From assembly GCA_902805935.1 (NCBI GenBank), contig CADCUR010000142.1, positions 1 to 33,041 on the forward strand: a stretch of 33,041 nt of DNA, in the 5' to 3' direction. Shown piece after piece: positions 8,553 through 17,638 of the stretch. The DNA comes from an uncultured Pyrinomonadaceae bacterium. Its GTDB lineage: Bacteria > Acidobacteriota > Blastocatellia > Pyrinomonadales > Pyrinomonadaceae. Both the position numbers and the translations under genes were made by a program. The number at the start of each line of letters is the position of its first letter. Positions within the stretch are counted from its first letter, which is position 1. A model generated the notes under the pieces. That model searched no databases. It saw nothing but the letters and a program-made list of their open reading frames with translations, and was not told where the DNA came from.

Positions 8553-8719
8553 GCTAATGCGAGAAAAACCAGCTAGTAGAGATTGCGGACAAATTCGTGT
8601 AATTTCCGACCGGAGTAAATCAGGCTTCACAATCGCTGTCGGTTTATTGCCGCACACAAAAAAAGAAATACACGGAACGAATCAAAATAAAGAAGGAAAA
8701 AAGGAAGGAAGCATCCACA

Positions 8720-11700
8720 ATGAAAATTAAAGAAAGAATCTCTATTTTGTTCCGCGGGAGCAAACAAACTCTACACTTTATGACGCTCATCGCTTTGCTA
8801 GCGATGAGCGCGGCGGCTTATTTAATGGTGCCGACGATTAATAACTCAGGTACGGTTTCAGCTCAAGCTCAGGCACCAATTAGCGAAGCTCACCAAGCAG
8901 AACGAGCTACGCCTGAAATGCTCGCTTATGCGTTAAATTTCAAAGGTAATTTAGGCGACTCGCTTAACGCCTTCAACCAATTGCCGTGTACAGAATTAAG
9001 CGGCGCGGAATTGGGGGGCAGAACGCTCGAACCAGGCGTTTATTGCCTAGAGTCGGCTCGTCTGGCGGGAGAACTCGTTTTGGACGGTCAAAACGACGCC
9101 AGCTCGGTTTTTGTTTTTGTCGTTAAAGGTTCAATCAACGTGGAAAATCGTTCAACCATCTCGCTGCGCAATAACGCGCAAGCCGCCAACGCGATCTTCG
9201 TCGCCAACGATTCGGTGACGGTCCGAGCGAACAGCGAATTTAAAGCGAGAATTTTGGCGAACAACAACATTCAGGTCGAAAACGGCGCCACAGTCTTGGG
9301 CAACAGATTAATGTCGGTCAAAGGCGAAATCTCGGCGCCAGCCGCGCCGGACGGCGGCGGCACAGGCACTCTGCAAATTTGTAAAGCGCAAGTCCTTCCG
9401 ATAGGCGGAACGAGCCTTGCTAATAGAATCTTCAATTTCACAGTCAGCACTTTGCCCGGAGTCGTTATCCCGGTGCCGGTCGGCGGCTGTTCGGGACAAA
9501 TTGACGTTCCGGCTGGCGCGGCGGTTGTAACGGAATTGAACACCGGTCAACTTATTTCGCCCCCGAGTGGCACGTTCACCGGCAACTTCCAACTGATCGG
9601 AGTCAATCAGTTGTCAACCAATCCTTCTCCCGGCTCGACGCTCGGACTTGTGAATCTTTCGGCGCGCACGGCGGCTGTTAACATCGTCGAAGGCGGTGTT
9701 ACGTCGCAATTGACGCTCGAATTCGTCAACCAATTCGCTATCACAGGTTTCGTCGAAATTTGTAAACGTGCGGCAGCATTGCCGACCGGCGTTGGGACTT
9801 TGCCATCAGCCAACGGGTTAGATCCTGACGTGACAGGCTTCTTCAATTTCAATATCGAAGGAGTTTTCACGACCAACACGCAAAACCCGACCGAGCGTGT
9901 GCTTCAAAACTTTGTAGCTCCAGTTGGCGGATGTACCGGTCCGATCTCGGTGACGATCAGTACTCCTGTTCCGACCGGAAACCCGGCGTCGTCCATCGTC
10001 AGAGTCTCTGAATTAGGTCGTGCCGGAGTTTTCTTGGAAAGCGTGGATACGATTCCCGTAGATAGAGAAACCGCTCCTGAAGTTCTCAATTCGCGCGTTA
10101 ATGCAGTCGGCGCTGTCGTTGCAAATCCGGGCGGCGGTTTCGCAACCGTCAGAGTTTTCGAAGCTGTGACATCAGCTAACGAAACGCTTATCAACTTCAG
10201 AAATCGCACTAGCTCAAGAGTCAAAGTTTGTAAGATCGCCGGACCCGGCATTACTGCAAACACTCCGTTCACCTTTACCGTCAGTGGTACCACATTCGGC
10301 GCGACACCGGGAACGTTTGCCGGTGTAACCAGAACCTTAACCGTTTTAGCGGGTCCAGCTAATGTCGGCGGCTTCTGCGACTTCGTTCCTGATGCCGAAG
10401 GATCGGGCTTCCAAAACTTCGTACCTGGCACCGATGTTCTCGTTACCGAAACTGCACCGTTAACGATTGGCGGCAATCAAGTTAGAACTTCGAGAATCCG
10501 AGTTACTCCGGGTGGCGCGGCGACGGTGCCGTTGATTGAGCTCACTCCGGTAGCCGGTGTCAGAGTCTCGAGAGCTTTTGCTTTCGCCCGCAGCGAAGTT
10601 ATCGAATTTGAATTCACGAACTTCGTGTTTAACCCGGCGCCGTTGAAGATCTGTAAGATTGCCGGAACCAATGTTGCGGTCGGAACGCCGTTTACCTTCA
10701 ACATCGCTTTCGTCAGCCCGACGGGTCAAGGCGGCGACTTGTTCCCGGCACAAACGGCGACGGTTACTGTATTAGCAGGTCCGGCGGCGCAAGGCGGATT
10801 CTGTACAACTGTTGATACGCCTGTCGGCAACTTCCTCGGAGGCGCGCTCAACGCGGGTTCAACCGTCACGATTACTGAGGCAGTAACGACGCCTGCTACT
10901 ACAGTTGCGGCGATTTCGTCGGCGACCAGCACGACCATCCCGACTCTTACGACATCGGGCGGCGGCTTATTCGTGGAAACGGGCGCGAGACGTGCGACGT
11001 TAATCGGTGTCGGCGGACTGCAAGCCGGTGTTACTGTCAATACCGTGACGTTCACCAACAATGCCGCTGGCGCCCCTCCTGTAAATCCAACGCGCACTGC
11101 GTTCGACTTTGACGGCGACGGCAAAGCGGATCTTTCCGTTTTCCGCCCGGCAGTCGGCACTTGGTATGTTGACCAGTCGCAGAACGGCTTTGTCAACTAC
11201 CGATTTGGTAACGACAATGACCGGATTGTTCCCGCCGATTACGACGGCGACGGCAAAACCGATTACGCGGTCTTCCGCGATGGAATGTGGTATACGGACC
11301 GCAGCACGTCAGGATTTGAAGCCGTCCAATTCGGTCAATCAACCGACATTCCAATGCCTGCCGATTATGACGGCGACGGCAGAGCCGACATTGCTGTCTT
11401 CCGTCCGTCAAACGGTGTTTGGTATATCCAAAGAAGTCAGCTCGGCTTCACCGGCATCGCCTTCGGTCTAAACGGTGACAGACCGGTCGCCGCCGATTAC
11501 GATAACGACGGAAAAGCGGACGTGGCGGTTTACCGCAACGGCATTTGGTATATCCAAAGGAGCCAAGCCGGATTCACGGCTGTCTCGTTCGGAACTGCCG
11601 ATGACAGACCGGTTCCGGCTGATTATGACGGCGACGGTAAATCCGATGTCGCGGTTTTCCGTCCCGCAAGCGGCACGTGGTATGTGATGGGCAGCACGGC

Positions 11701-11899
11701 TGGATTCAGCGGAGTAGCTTTCGGTACTGCGTCTGACACTGTTTCACCGGCTGATTACGACGGCGACGGCAAAGCCGACATCGCGTATTTCCGACAGTCA
11801 ACCGGTATGTGGCACGTAAACCGCTCGACTGCGGGTAATATGACAAAACCGTTCGGTGTAATGAATGACAAATCTGTCCCGAACGCTTTTGTTCGCTAG
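8720..11899 (+). CDS. Exported multidomain protein: short DUF3494-like (ice-binding-like) domain, four Cys-pair repeats, six FG-GAP-like repeats
   Basis: Hydrophobic N-terminal segment (TLIALLAMSAAAYLMV). DUF3494-like core: LGGRTLEPGVYCLESARLAGELVLDGQNDASSVFVFVVKGSINVENRSTISLRNNAQAANAIFVANDSVTVRANSEFKARILANNNIQVENGATVLGNRLM. Four modules begin [VIL]xICK/VCK and contain a later GGC or GGFC. The C-terminus has six D[YF]DxDGKxDxAVFRxxxGxWY repeats. Confidence 0.88.
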   Translation: MKIKERISILFRGSKQTLHFMTLIALLAMSAAAYLMVPTINNSGTVSAQAQAPISEAHQAERATPEMLAYALNFKGNLGDSLNAFNQLPCTELSGAELGGRTLEPGVYCLESARLAGELVLDGQNDASSVFVFVVKGSINVENRSTISLRNNAQAANAIFVANDSVTVRANSEFKARILANNNIQVENGATVLGNRLMSVKGEISAPAAPDGGGTGTLQICKAQVLPIGGTSLANRIFNFTVSTLPGVVIPVPVGGCSGQIDVPAGAAVVTELNTGQLISPPSGTFTGNFQLIGVNQLSTNPSPGSTLGLVNLSARTAAVNIVEGGVTSQLTLEFVNQFAITGFVEICKRAAALPTGVGTLPSANGLDPDVTGFFNFNIEGVFTTNTQNPTERVLQNFVAPVGGCTGPISVTISTPVPTGNPASSIVRVSELGRAGVFLESVDTIPVDRETAPEVLNSRVNAVGAVVANPGGGFATVRVFEAVTSANETLINFRNRTSSRVKVCKIAGPGITANTPFTFTVSGTTFGATPGTFAGVTRTLTVLAGPANVGGFCDFVPDAEGSGFQNFVPGTDVLVTETAPLTIGGNQVRTSRIRVTPGGAATVPLIELTPVAGVRVSRAFAFARSEVIEFEFTNFVFNPAPLKICKIAGTNVAVGTPFTFNIAFVSPTGQGGDLFPAQTATVTVLAGPAAQGGFCTTVDTPVGNFLGGALNAGSTVTITEAVTTPATTVAAISSATSTTIPTLTTSGGGLFVETGARRATLIGVGGLQAGVTVNTVTFTNNAAGAPPVNPTRTAFDFDGDGKADLSVFRPAVGTWYVDQSQNGFVNYRFGNDNDRIVPADYDGDGKTDYAVFRDGMWYTDRSTSGFEAVQFGQSTDIPMPADYDGDGRADIAVFRPSNGVWYIQRSQLGFTGIAFGLNGDRPVAADYDNDGKADVAVYRNGIWYIQRSQAGFTAVSFGTADDRPVPADYDGDGKSDVAVFRPASGTWYVMGSTAGFSGVAFGTASDTVSPADYDGDGKADIAYFRQSTGMWHVNRSTAGNMTKPFGVMNDKSVPNAFVR

Positions 11900-11917
11900 A
11901 AACCTTTTACAGGTTTC
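11899..11917 (+). terminator. Small hairpin starting at the stop codon
   Basis: GAAACCT-TTTAC-AGGTTTC; the first base is the last base of the TAG stop. Confidence 0.45.
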
Positions 11918-11920
11918 CAA

Positions 11921-11968
11921 CAAACCTCCGGGCAGGCAGAAAATATTTTCTGCCTGCCCGGAGGTTTG
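11921..11968. terminator. Perfect 48-bp palindrome (24-bp arms, no spacer), possible bidirectional terminator
   Basis: CAAACCTCCGGGCAGGCAGAAAAT | ATTTTCTGCCTGCCCGGAGGTTTG; the right half is the exact reverse complement of the left half. Confidence 0.6.
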
Positions 11969-12299
11969 CGCGTAAAGATTGATTGGCAGAATAATCGAAC
12001 AGAATTTAGAAATCTCCGAAAAATTATTCGTGAGATACAAAACTATCATTCAGGCTCGTTTTTGACAGATTATAACAAAACGGTTTTTCGGTTATCGAAG
12101 TGAGAAGTTTGACGGTCAAAATCTTTTTCCGCAAAATGCTATTAACGGATGAGGATTGAAGAATCAGACGATTCGACTATGAAGCACGTCGAGCGCGACG
12201 GTTAAACTTTTCAATGCCGTATCATTATAAATATTACGTTTTCTGCTTTTAAATACCGAAAAAGACGTTTGTTTATTTGATGACGGTAGAACAAATTTT

Positions 12300-13130
12300 A
12301 TGAGAGCGACACTAATTACGGGCGCCTCGGGCGGCATCGGCGAAGCGTTTGCCAGACGGCTCGCCGCCGAGGGACACAATCTCGTTCTTGTGGCGCGTTC
12401 CGAAGACAAACTGCATCGTTTATGCGACGAGTTAATGCTGCAGCATAAAATTACGGCGCATTACGTCGCCATTGACTTGATTGATTACGAAGCCGACCGG
12501 CGGCTTTACGAGGAAACCGAAACGCACAACCTCGAAATTGAATGGCTGATCAACAATGCGGGTTTCGGCTCGATGGGCGACTTTGCTCGTCTCGAACTGG
12601 AAAATGAACTAGAGATGATTAGTCTGAATGTGATGGCGCTGGTCGCGTTGACGCACCGCTATGTGCAGAAAATGCGCGAGCGAAAAAGCGGCGTGATTAT
12701 CAACGTCGCTTCGACGGCGGGTTTCCAGCCCGTGCCGTTTATGGCGACATACGCGGCGACCAAAGCGTTCGTCCGTTCATTCAGCGAAGCCGTTGCCGAA
12801 GAAAATCGCCCGTTCAACATCACGGTTACGGCGCTGTGTCCGGGTCCGACGGAAACAAACTTTTTCGACGCGGCAAACATCGGAACAAACGTCAAGGACG
12901 CTTTTTTGAAAAAGGGAATGCAAACTCCTGAAGCGGTTGTCGAGGCGGCGCTCGGCGCAATCGCGCGCGGAAAACCTTCGGTCGTTTCCGGCTGGACGAA
13001 TTGGCTGACGGCGAGATTAGGAAACTTTGTGCCGAATTCTCTGATTACGCGCGCCGTCAGCGGCGTGTTGCGTCCGAGGTTCGAAGAGCGAAAGCAAATC
13101 GAAGGCGCGAAGGACACAAAGGAAAATTAG
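12300..13130 (+). CDS. SDR family NAD(P)-dependent oxidoreductase
   Basis: ITGASGGIGEAFARRLA (TGxxxGIG), NNAG, YAATK (YxxxK), LCPGPTETNFF. Confidence 0.95.
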   Translation: MRATLITGASGGIGEAFARRLAAEGHNLVLVARSEDKLHRLCDELMLQHKITAHYVAIDLIDYEADRRLYEETETHNLEIEWLINNAGFGSMGDFARLELENELEMISLNVMALVALTHRYVQKMRERKSGVIINVASTAGFQPVPFMATYAATKAFVRSFSEAVAEENRPFNITVTALCPGPTETNFFDAANIGTNVKDAFLKKGMQTPEAVVEAALGAIARGKPSVVSGWTNWLTARLGNFVPNSLITRAVSGVLRPRFEERKQIEGAKDTKEN

Positions 13131-13161
13131 TTGCGAACGATGAAGAGTTTTTAACAAGATA

Positions 13162-13202
13162 AACAGGATGATTGAAAAATTAGCAACCCTGTTCGTCCTG
13201 TT
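13162..13202. repeat. Short inverted repeat AACAGGA/TCCTGTT
   Basis: AACAGGA (13162-13168) and TCCTGTT (13196-13202) between the SDR and MBL genes. Confidence 0.3.
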
Positions 13203-13222
13203 AAATTATATTTTTTTACAAA

Positions 13223-14047
13223 ATGCGATTTACGGTTCTCGGCAGCGGTTCGACGGGCAATTCAGTTCTCATCTGCACCGAAAAAACAAAAGTTCTGGTT
13301 GATGTCGGCTTGAGCGCAAAGGAAACTTTGCGGCGGCTCGCCCTCGTCGGCGTGCATTTCTCCGAACTCGACGCGATTCTCGTGACGCACGAACACTCTG
13401 ACCACGCCGGCGGTTTGCGCGTTTTGCTGAACACGGTAACTTGTCCGGTTTTTTTGTCGGGCGCGACGCGCGAAGCCTACGTGCGCGAAAAATCGAACAA
13501 AACCAACAACGAGCCGCAGAAACGATCTGAAGCGATAAAAAACCGTCGAGTCGAAATCGAATCGAGCCGCGATTTCCGCATCGGCGACATTGATTTCGAG
13601 CCGTTCTCAGTTCCGCACGACGCGGTTGACAATTTCGGTTTCGTGGCGCGAAGCGCGGGCGTCAAGCTGGCGACCGTTTTGGATTTCGGATGTTTTACGA
13701 CTTTGATAAAAGAGAAACTGCGCGGCTGCGACGGCATCGTCATCGAATCGAACCACAACTGCGATATGCTCAAAACCTGTCCGATTTACAGTTGGGATTT
13801 GAAACAGCGAATTCTCTCGCGCACCGGACACATCTCGAACGAAGATTTAGCCGATTGGCTGACCAATGAGTTCGACGGCGCGGCGCGGCAAATCGTTTTA
13901 GCGCACCTTTCGCAGCGCGCCAACGAACCGCATCTCGCTCGTCTGACGGCGCAAACGGCTTTGCACTTGCGCTCGCCGCTTTTCAAAACTGAAACGCAAG
14001 TGACGATTTCCTACCACGGCGCGCCAACTGATTGGATTGGATTTTGA
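13223..14047 (+). CDS. MBL-fold metallohydrolase (YycJ/WalJ-like)
   Basis: MRFTVLGSGSTGNSVLICTEKTKVLVDVGLSAKETLRRL...LVTHEHSDHAGGLRVL...VIESNHNCDML...HLSQRANEP; the HxHxDH motif is present. Confidence 0.92.
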   Translation: MRFTVLGSGSTGNSVLICTEKTKVLVDVGLSAKETLRRLALVGVHFSELDAILVTHEHSDHAGGLRVLLNTVTCPVFLSGATREAYVREKSNKTNNEPQKRSEAIKNRRVEIESSRDFRIGDIDFEPFSVPHDAVDNFGFVARSAGVKLATVLDFGCFTTLIKEKLRGCDGIVIESNHNCDMLKTCPIYSWDLKQRILSRTGHISNEDLADWLTNEFDGAARQIVLAHLSQRANEPHLARLTAQTALHLRSPLFKTETQVTISYHGAPTDWIGF

Positions 14048-14065
14048 CAAGGCGGGCAAAATTCT

Positions 14066-14527
14066 TCACGCTTTAGGTTGAAGAATTTTCGCTACCGTCC
14101 GCTGCCGAAAATCGAAAATATAATTGAGTTCGCGCCGCACCAGCCAGTGCGCTAAATCGCCGAGCGGCTCAAACGGCAGACGATAGCGCACCAGGTCTTG
14201 CATAACTGTTTCGCCGTTTTCATTTTCCTCGAAAGTGTGCAGGTGAATCCATTGTTTATAAGGACTTTTCAGGGCGGTGTCAGTGAAATCGTGCGGCGGA
14301 CTCCACCCCGTGATTTCGGTTTTCCACGTTATCGGAATACCGCGCAGTTTTAGTTTGTAATCAATAAACGCGCCTTGTTTGATGTCAATCGGCTGCGCCG
14401 AGATGATTTTGAAATTCAGTTCCGGCGGCGTGATGCGTTCCAAATTTCCGGCGTCGGCGAAAAACTCGAAAACTTCTTCGCGCGGTCGTTCGATGATTTG
14501 TCGGCGTTCTAAAACGTGTTCTGCCAT
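14066..14527 (-). CDS. SRPBCC family protein
   Basis: MAEHVLERRQIIERPREEVFEFFADAGNLERITPPELNFKIISAQPIDIKQGAFIDYKLKLRGIPITWKTEITGWSPPHDFTDTALKSPYKQWIHLHTFEE. Confidence 0.9.
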   Translation of the reverse strand: MAEHVLERRQIIERPREEVFEFFADAGNLERITPPELNFKIISAQPIDIKQGAFIDYKLKLRGIPITWKTEITGWSPPHDFTDTALKSPYKQWIHLHTFEENENGETVMQDLVRYRLPFEPLGDLAHWLVRRELNYIFDFRQRTVAKILQPKA

Positions 14528-14534
14528 TGTTCAT

Positions 14535-14567
14535 AAACCGTTAATCGGGAAATTCGACTAACGGTTT
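14535..14567. terminator. 9-bp perfect stem hairpin in the spacer of two minus-strand genes
   Basis: AAACCGTTA (14535-14543) / TAACGGTTT (14559-14567). Confidence 0.4.
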
Positions 14568-14578
14568 TTTGAAGAAAA

Positions 14579-15127
14579 CTAATTTTTCTTCGATTTCAGA
14601 TACTCTTTCGGAATCGGATTTTCCGGCGTTTCGGCTTGCCAATAAATCGTCATAACCCACCAGCGCTTGCCGTCGTTTAAAAGCTGAAAACTGTTGATGC
14701 CGCGCATAAACGGCTGTTTGTCGTCAGCTTTTTTATAAGCGGCGTAGGTTGAAAAAACCTGCGCGATGTTGCCGTAAACATCGGTTCGCCGAGCGATTTC
14801 GCGTTCATGAAAGCCTTCCTTTTCAAAAAAAGGCTCGTTGCGTTTAACGTAATCTTCCGGCGATAGCGCGCGCGCGCCGACCACGCCGGTCGTAGGATTC
14901 TTGCCCGACGGAATCATCCGCGCGTCTTTGTGAAACAGAGAGCGAAATCTGTCCCAGTCGCGCTTCTGTCCGGCGTCGCCGGAAATCACTTCATAAACGG
15001 CTCGCATAATCGCATCAACCGAAGCGACGTCCGCCGGATTCGCTTCTTTCGTTTCGGTTTGCTGTTGCGCCATAATGGATTGAAAAGCAAGCAGACTCAA
15101 AACAATCGTCAAAAGTTTTATTTTCAT
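14579..15127 (-). CDS. NTF2-like (SnoaL-type) protein with signal peptide
   Basis: MKIKLLTIVLSLLAFQSIMAQQQ signal; DVASVDAIMRAVYEVISGDAGQKRDWDRFRSLFHKDARMIP...INSFQLLNDGKRWWVMTIYWQAE. Confidence 0.85.
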   Translation of the reverse strand: MKIKLLTIVLSLLAFQSIMAQQQTETKEANPADVASVDAIMRAVYEVISGDAGQKRDWDRFRSLFHKDARMIPSGKNPTTGVVGARALSPEDYVKRNEPFFEKEGFHEREIARRTDVYGNIAQVFSTYAAYKKADDKQPFMRGINSFQLLNDGKRWWVMTIYWQAETPENPIPKEYLKSKKN

Positions 15128-15167
15128 AATCGGGATTTTACGCGAGAAATGAGTTCGGGTTTCAAAT

Positions 15168-16160
15168 CTATTTCACAATCTCGCCGAATCCGCACCAGGA
15201 ATTTTGATTGTGCCAGATTACGCTAACGTTTTCAGCGCCGATTTCCTTCCACCAATTTTCAAACTCGGATTTGGAAATGTAAAAAGCAGTCGGCGCAACC
15301 AGATGATCGAAAACGATGTTGTGCTGTTCGCGCCAGCCGAACGCACCTAAGTGAGTCAAGTAATCGCTGTAGAAAAGACGTTTGCCGAGCGCGGTTCTAT
15401 CGAGCGGTTTGTAAAGCAGTTTCGACGCGAGATAAACGCCGAGCGTCGGGAGTTTGGAAAGCTGGTAAAGCGTTGGCTGATTTATCTTCGACGTAAAATT
15501 CGTCCGAATCGGATTGACGTAGCTCGTAATCCACTCGTTATTTTCCGCGCCGTAAACCCAAGCGGAAATCGCGCCGCCTCGTTTAACTTTTCCCGCCAGC
15601 GACACGAACGCTTTTTTCGGGTCGGGCGTGTGGTGCAGAACGCCGACGCTGAACGCATAATCGAACGCTTTTTTAAACGGCAATTTGTAGATGTCGGCTT
15701 GAACGATGTGCGCGTTCGGCAACCGGCGCGTTGCCTGAAACGCCGATTCGACCGCCGCGCTCAAATCAATTCCGACGACTTCCTTTGCGCCCCAATTCGC
15801 CGCCAAACTCGTGTGCCGACCTTTGCCGCAGCCGCCTTCCAAAACAATTTTTCCTTGAAAAAAATCGGGCTTGACCGGCTGCAGCCAGCCAAGAAATTGT
15901 TCGTTGTATTTCGCGTCCGCCTGCGTGAAATGCGTCCACTGCCAGCCGAAATTCTCGGCGGTTTCAAGTTTGTCCTGCTCGATTTTCGACAAATCGGCAA
16001 AGCGCGGAACGCCGCGCGTAATTTTATATTCGCGGTCGCATTTTCGGCACGACAGCAAGCCTTCGAGAATTTCCCGTTCCTCGCGCGTCCCAACGTGAAC
16101 CAGCAAAAGGTCGCCGCCGCAAACCGGACACGCGAGCAAATCTAAAAGTTTTTCCTTCAT
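15168..16160 (-). CDS. SAM-dependent methyltransferase with N-terminal Trm112-like zinc-ribbon domain
   Basis: Start re-assigned to MKEKLLDLLACPVCGGDLLLVH...LLSCRKCDREYKITRGVPRF (Trm112-like), then VLEGGCGKGRHTSLAANWGAKEVVGIDLS...FDYAFSVGVLHHTPDPKKAF (class I methyltransferase). Confidence 0.9.
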   Translation of the reverse strand: MKEKLLDLLACPVCGGDLLLVHVGTREEREILEGLLSCRKCDREYKITRGVPRFADLSKIEQDKLETAENFGWQWTHFTQADAKYNEQFLGWLQPVKPDFFQGKIVLEGGCGKGRHTSLAANWGAKEVVGIDLSAAVESAFQATRRLPNAHIVQADIYKLPFKKAFDYAFSVGVLHHTPDPKKAFVSLAGKVKRGGAISAWVYGAENNEWITSYVNPIRTNFTSKINQPTLYQLSKLPTLGVYLASKLLYKPLDRTALGKRLFYSDYLTHLGAFGWREQHNIVFDHLVAPTAFYISKSEFENWWKEIGAENVSVIWHNQNSWCGFGEIVK

Positions 16161-16220
16161 AAATTTTAACCGCAAACAAACAGGCGCGAGAGGCAAAAAT
16201 TGTTTTTCTTGCCGTGCGCG

Positions 16221-16691
16221 TTATTTCGCGGTTAACGCTTTGGTAAATTTTTCGTATTCAGCGAACGGGAAAGGCTGCCGCCAGTTAAACTCGAATTCGT
16301 CGGTGTCTTTATCTTCGTAAAGCTGATTAAAAGTTTCGGCAAACGCTCGGCAAACATCTTCGGTTTTTCCCTCGTGCGCGAAAACCCGTTCGCGTTCCGC
16401 CGGCTGGCGCTCGGCGCCCGGATATTGATAAATTTCCAAAAGCAAACAATCGGCATCTCGCACAAAATGAAAATCGAATTCTTCGGGATTACGATTCCAA
16501 CGAAGCGTGTATTCATTTTCCGCCGAGTTCATACCGAGCAAAGCCGTTAGAATTTCCAGCAGTTCGGGCAAAGCCCGTTCGTGCGGCGCGTGCGCCGTCG
16601 TCGTGTGAAATTCGTCGCGGTCGCCCGCGAAACCGATTGACATCCAACCGCACTGCGGCGAGTTGAAGCTGACTTCTAACTTATTCGGCAT
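16221..16691 (-). CDS. Hypothetical protein
   Basis: Start re-assigned to the ATG at 16691 (MPNKLEVSFNSPQCGWMSIGFAGDRDEFHTTTAHAPHERALPELLEILTALL...). Coherent acidic/aromatic composition; no family recognised. Confidence 0.7.
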   Translation of the reverse strand: MPNKLEVSFNSPQCGWMSIGFAGDRDEFHTTTAHAPHERALPELLEILTALLGMNSAENEYTLRWNRNPEEFDFHFVRDADCLLLEIYQYPGAERQPAERERVFAHEGKTEDVCRAFAETFNQLYEDKDTDEFEFNWRQPFPFAEYEKFTKALTAK

Positions 16692-16787
16692 AACATTTTT
16701 CGGCACGAAAAATTTCAAATGTTTATAGTAACTTTTCGAGTTTGCTTTCGACAAATTTGCGGTTAAACTTTCAAATGAAAATTCGGG

Positions 16788-17633
16788 ATGAAACAGTATC
16801 AAGATTTACTAAAGCATATTTTGCAAAACGGAGCGCGTCACGAAGACCGCACCGGCGTCGGCACGATTTCGGTTTTCGGTTATCAAACCAGATTCGATTT
16901 GCGGCGAGGTTTTCCGATTGTGACGACGAAACGAGTTCCGTTTCGCTGGATATTTGAAGAACTGACTTGGTTTCTTTCAGGCGACACGAACGAGAAAAAT
17001 CTAAACGCGCGCGGCGTGGATATTTGGGCGGAATGGGCGGACGCGGAACACACGCGCAAATTCGGACGCGAAGAAGGCGATTTGGGTCCGGTTTACGGTT
17101 ATTTGTGGCGCAGTTTCGGCGGCGATTATCCCAAAAAAAACGGCGTTGACCAGATTGCGCGACTGATTAAAGAAATCGAAACGAATCCTAATTCGCGCCG
17201 CTTGATTGTGACGGGCTGGAATCCCGAAACTTGTGATACGGTCGCTTTGCCGCCGTGTCATACGCTCTTTCAGTTTAAGGTCGAAAGCGAAAAAACTTTG
17301 CATTGCCAGCTTTATCAAAGAAGCGCCGACGCCTTTCTCGGCGTTCCGTTTAACATCGGTTCCTACGCGCTTTTGACGCATTTGATCGCGCACGTCTGCA
17401 ATTTGGAAGTCGGCGAATTCGTCCACACTTTCGGCGATTTGCACGTTTATTCAAATCATCTCGCGCAAGTCGAAGAATTGTTAAAACGCGAGCCTTTGAA
17501 ATTGCCGGAACTCGAATTGGTGAACGCGGAAAATTTGAAAGGTCTGGAAGGTTTGCTCGACTTCAAGTACGAAAATCTGAATCTGCGTAATTATCAATCG
17601 TGGGGCAAAATCGCCGCGCCCGTCGCGGTTTGA
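16788..17633 (+). CDS. thyA: Thymidylate synthase
   Basis: [49 protein letters not shown]...[12 protein letters not shown]...[26 protein letters not shown]...[12 protein letters not shown]. Confidence 0.97.
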   Translation: MKQYQDLLKHILQNGARHEDRTGVGTISVFGYQTRFDLRRGFPIVTTKRVPFRWIFEELTWFLSGDTNEKNLNARGVDIWAEWADAEHTRKFGREEGDLGPVYGYLWRSFGGDYPKKNGVDQIARLIKEIETNPNSRRLIVTGWNPETCDTVALPPCHTLFQFKVESEKTLHCQLYQRSADAFLGVPFNIGSYALLTHLIAHVCNLEVGEFVHTFGDLHVYSNHLAQVEELLKREPLKLPELELVNAENLKGLEGLLDFKYENLNLRNYQSWGKIAAPVAV

Positions 17634-17638
17634 AAATT

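Noticed and set aside
9271-11411. Several minus-strand ORFs within the exported-protein gene
   Set aside because: Antisense to repeat-coding sequence with Pro/Thr/Val-rich, repeat-derived translations; explained by the sense gene.
11104-11896. Regularly spaced repeats as a possible CRISPR-like array
   Set aside because: The repeats are in-frame, diverged and encode DYDGDGKxDxAVFR protein motifs; they are FG-GAP-like coding repeats.
15351-16145. 264-aa plus-strand ORF
   Set aside because: Antisense to the Trm112-like/methyltransferase gene; Arg/Phe-rich composition with no domain, typical of a shadow ORF in GC-biased codons.
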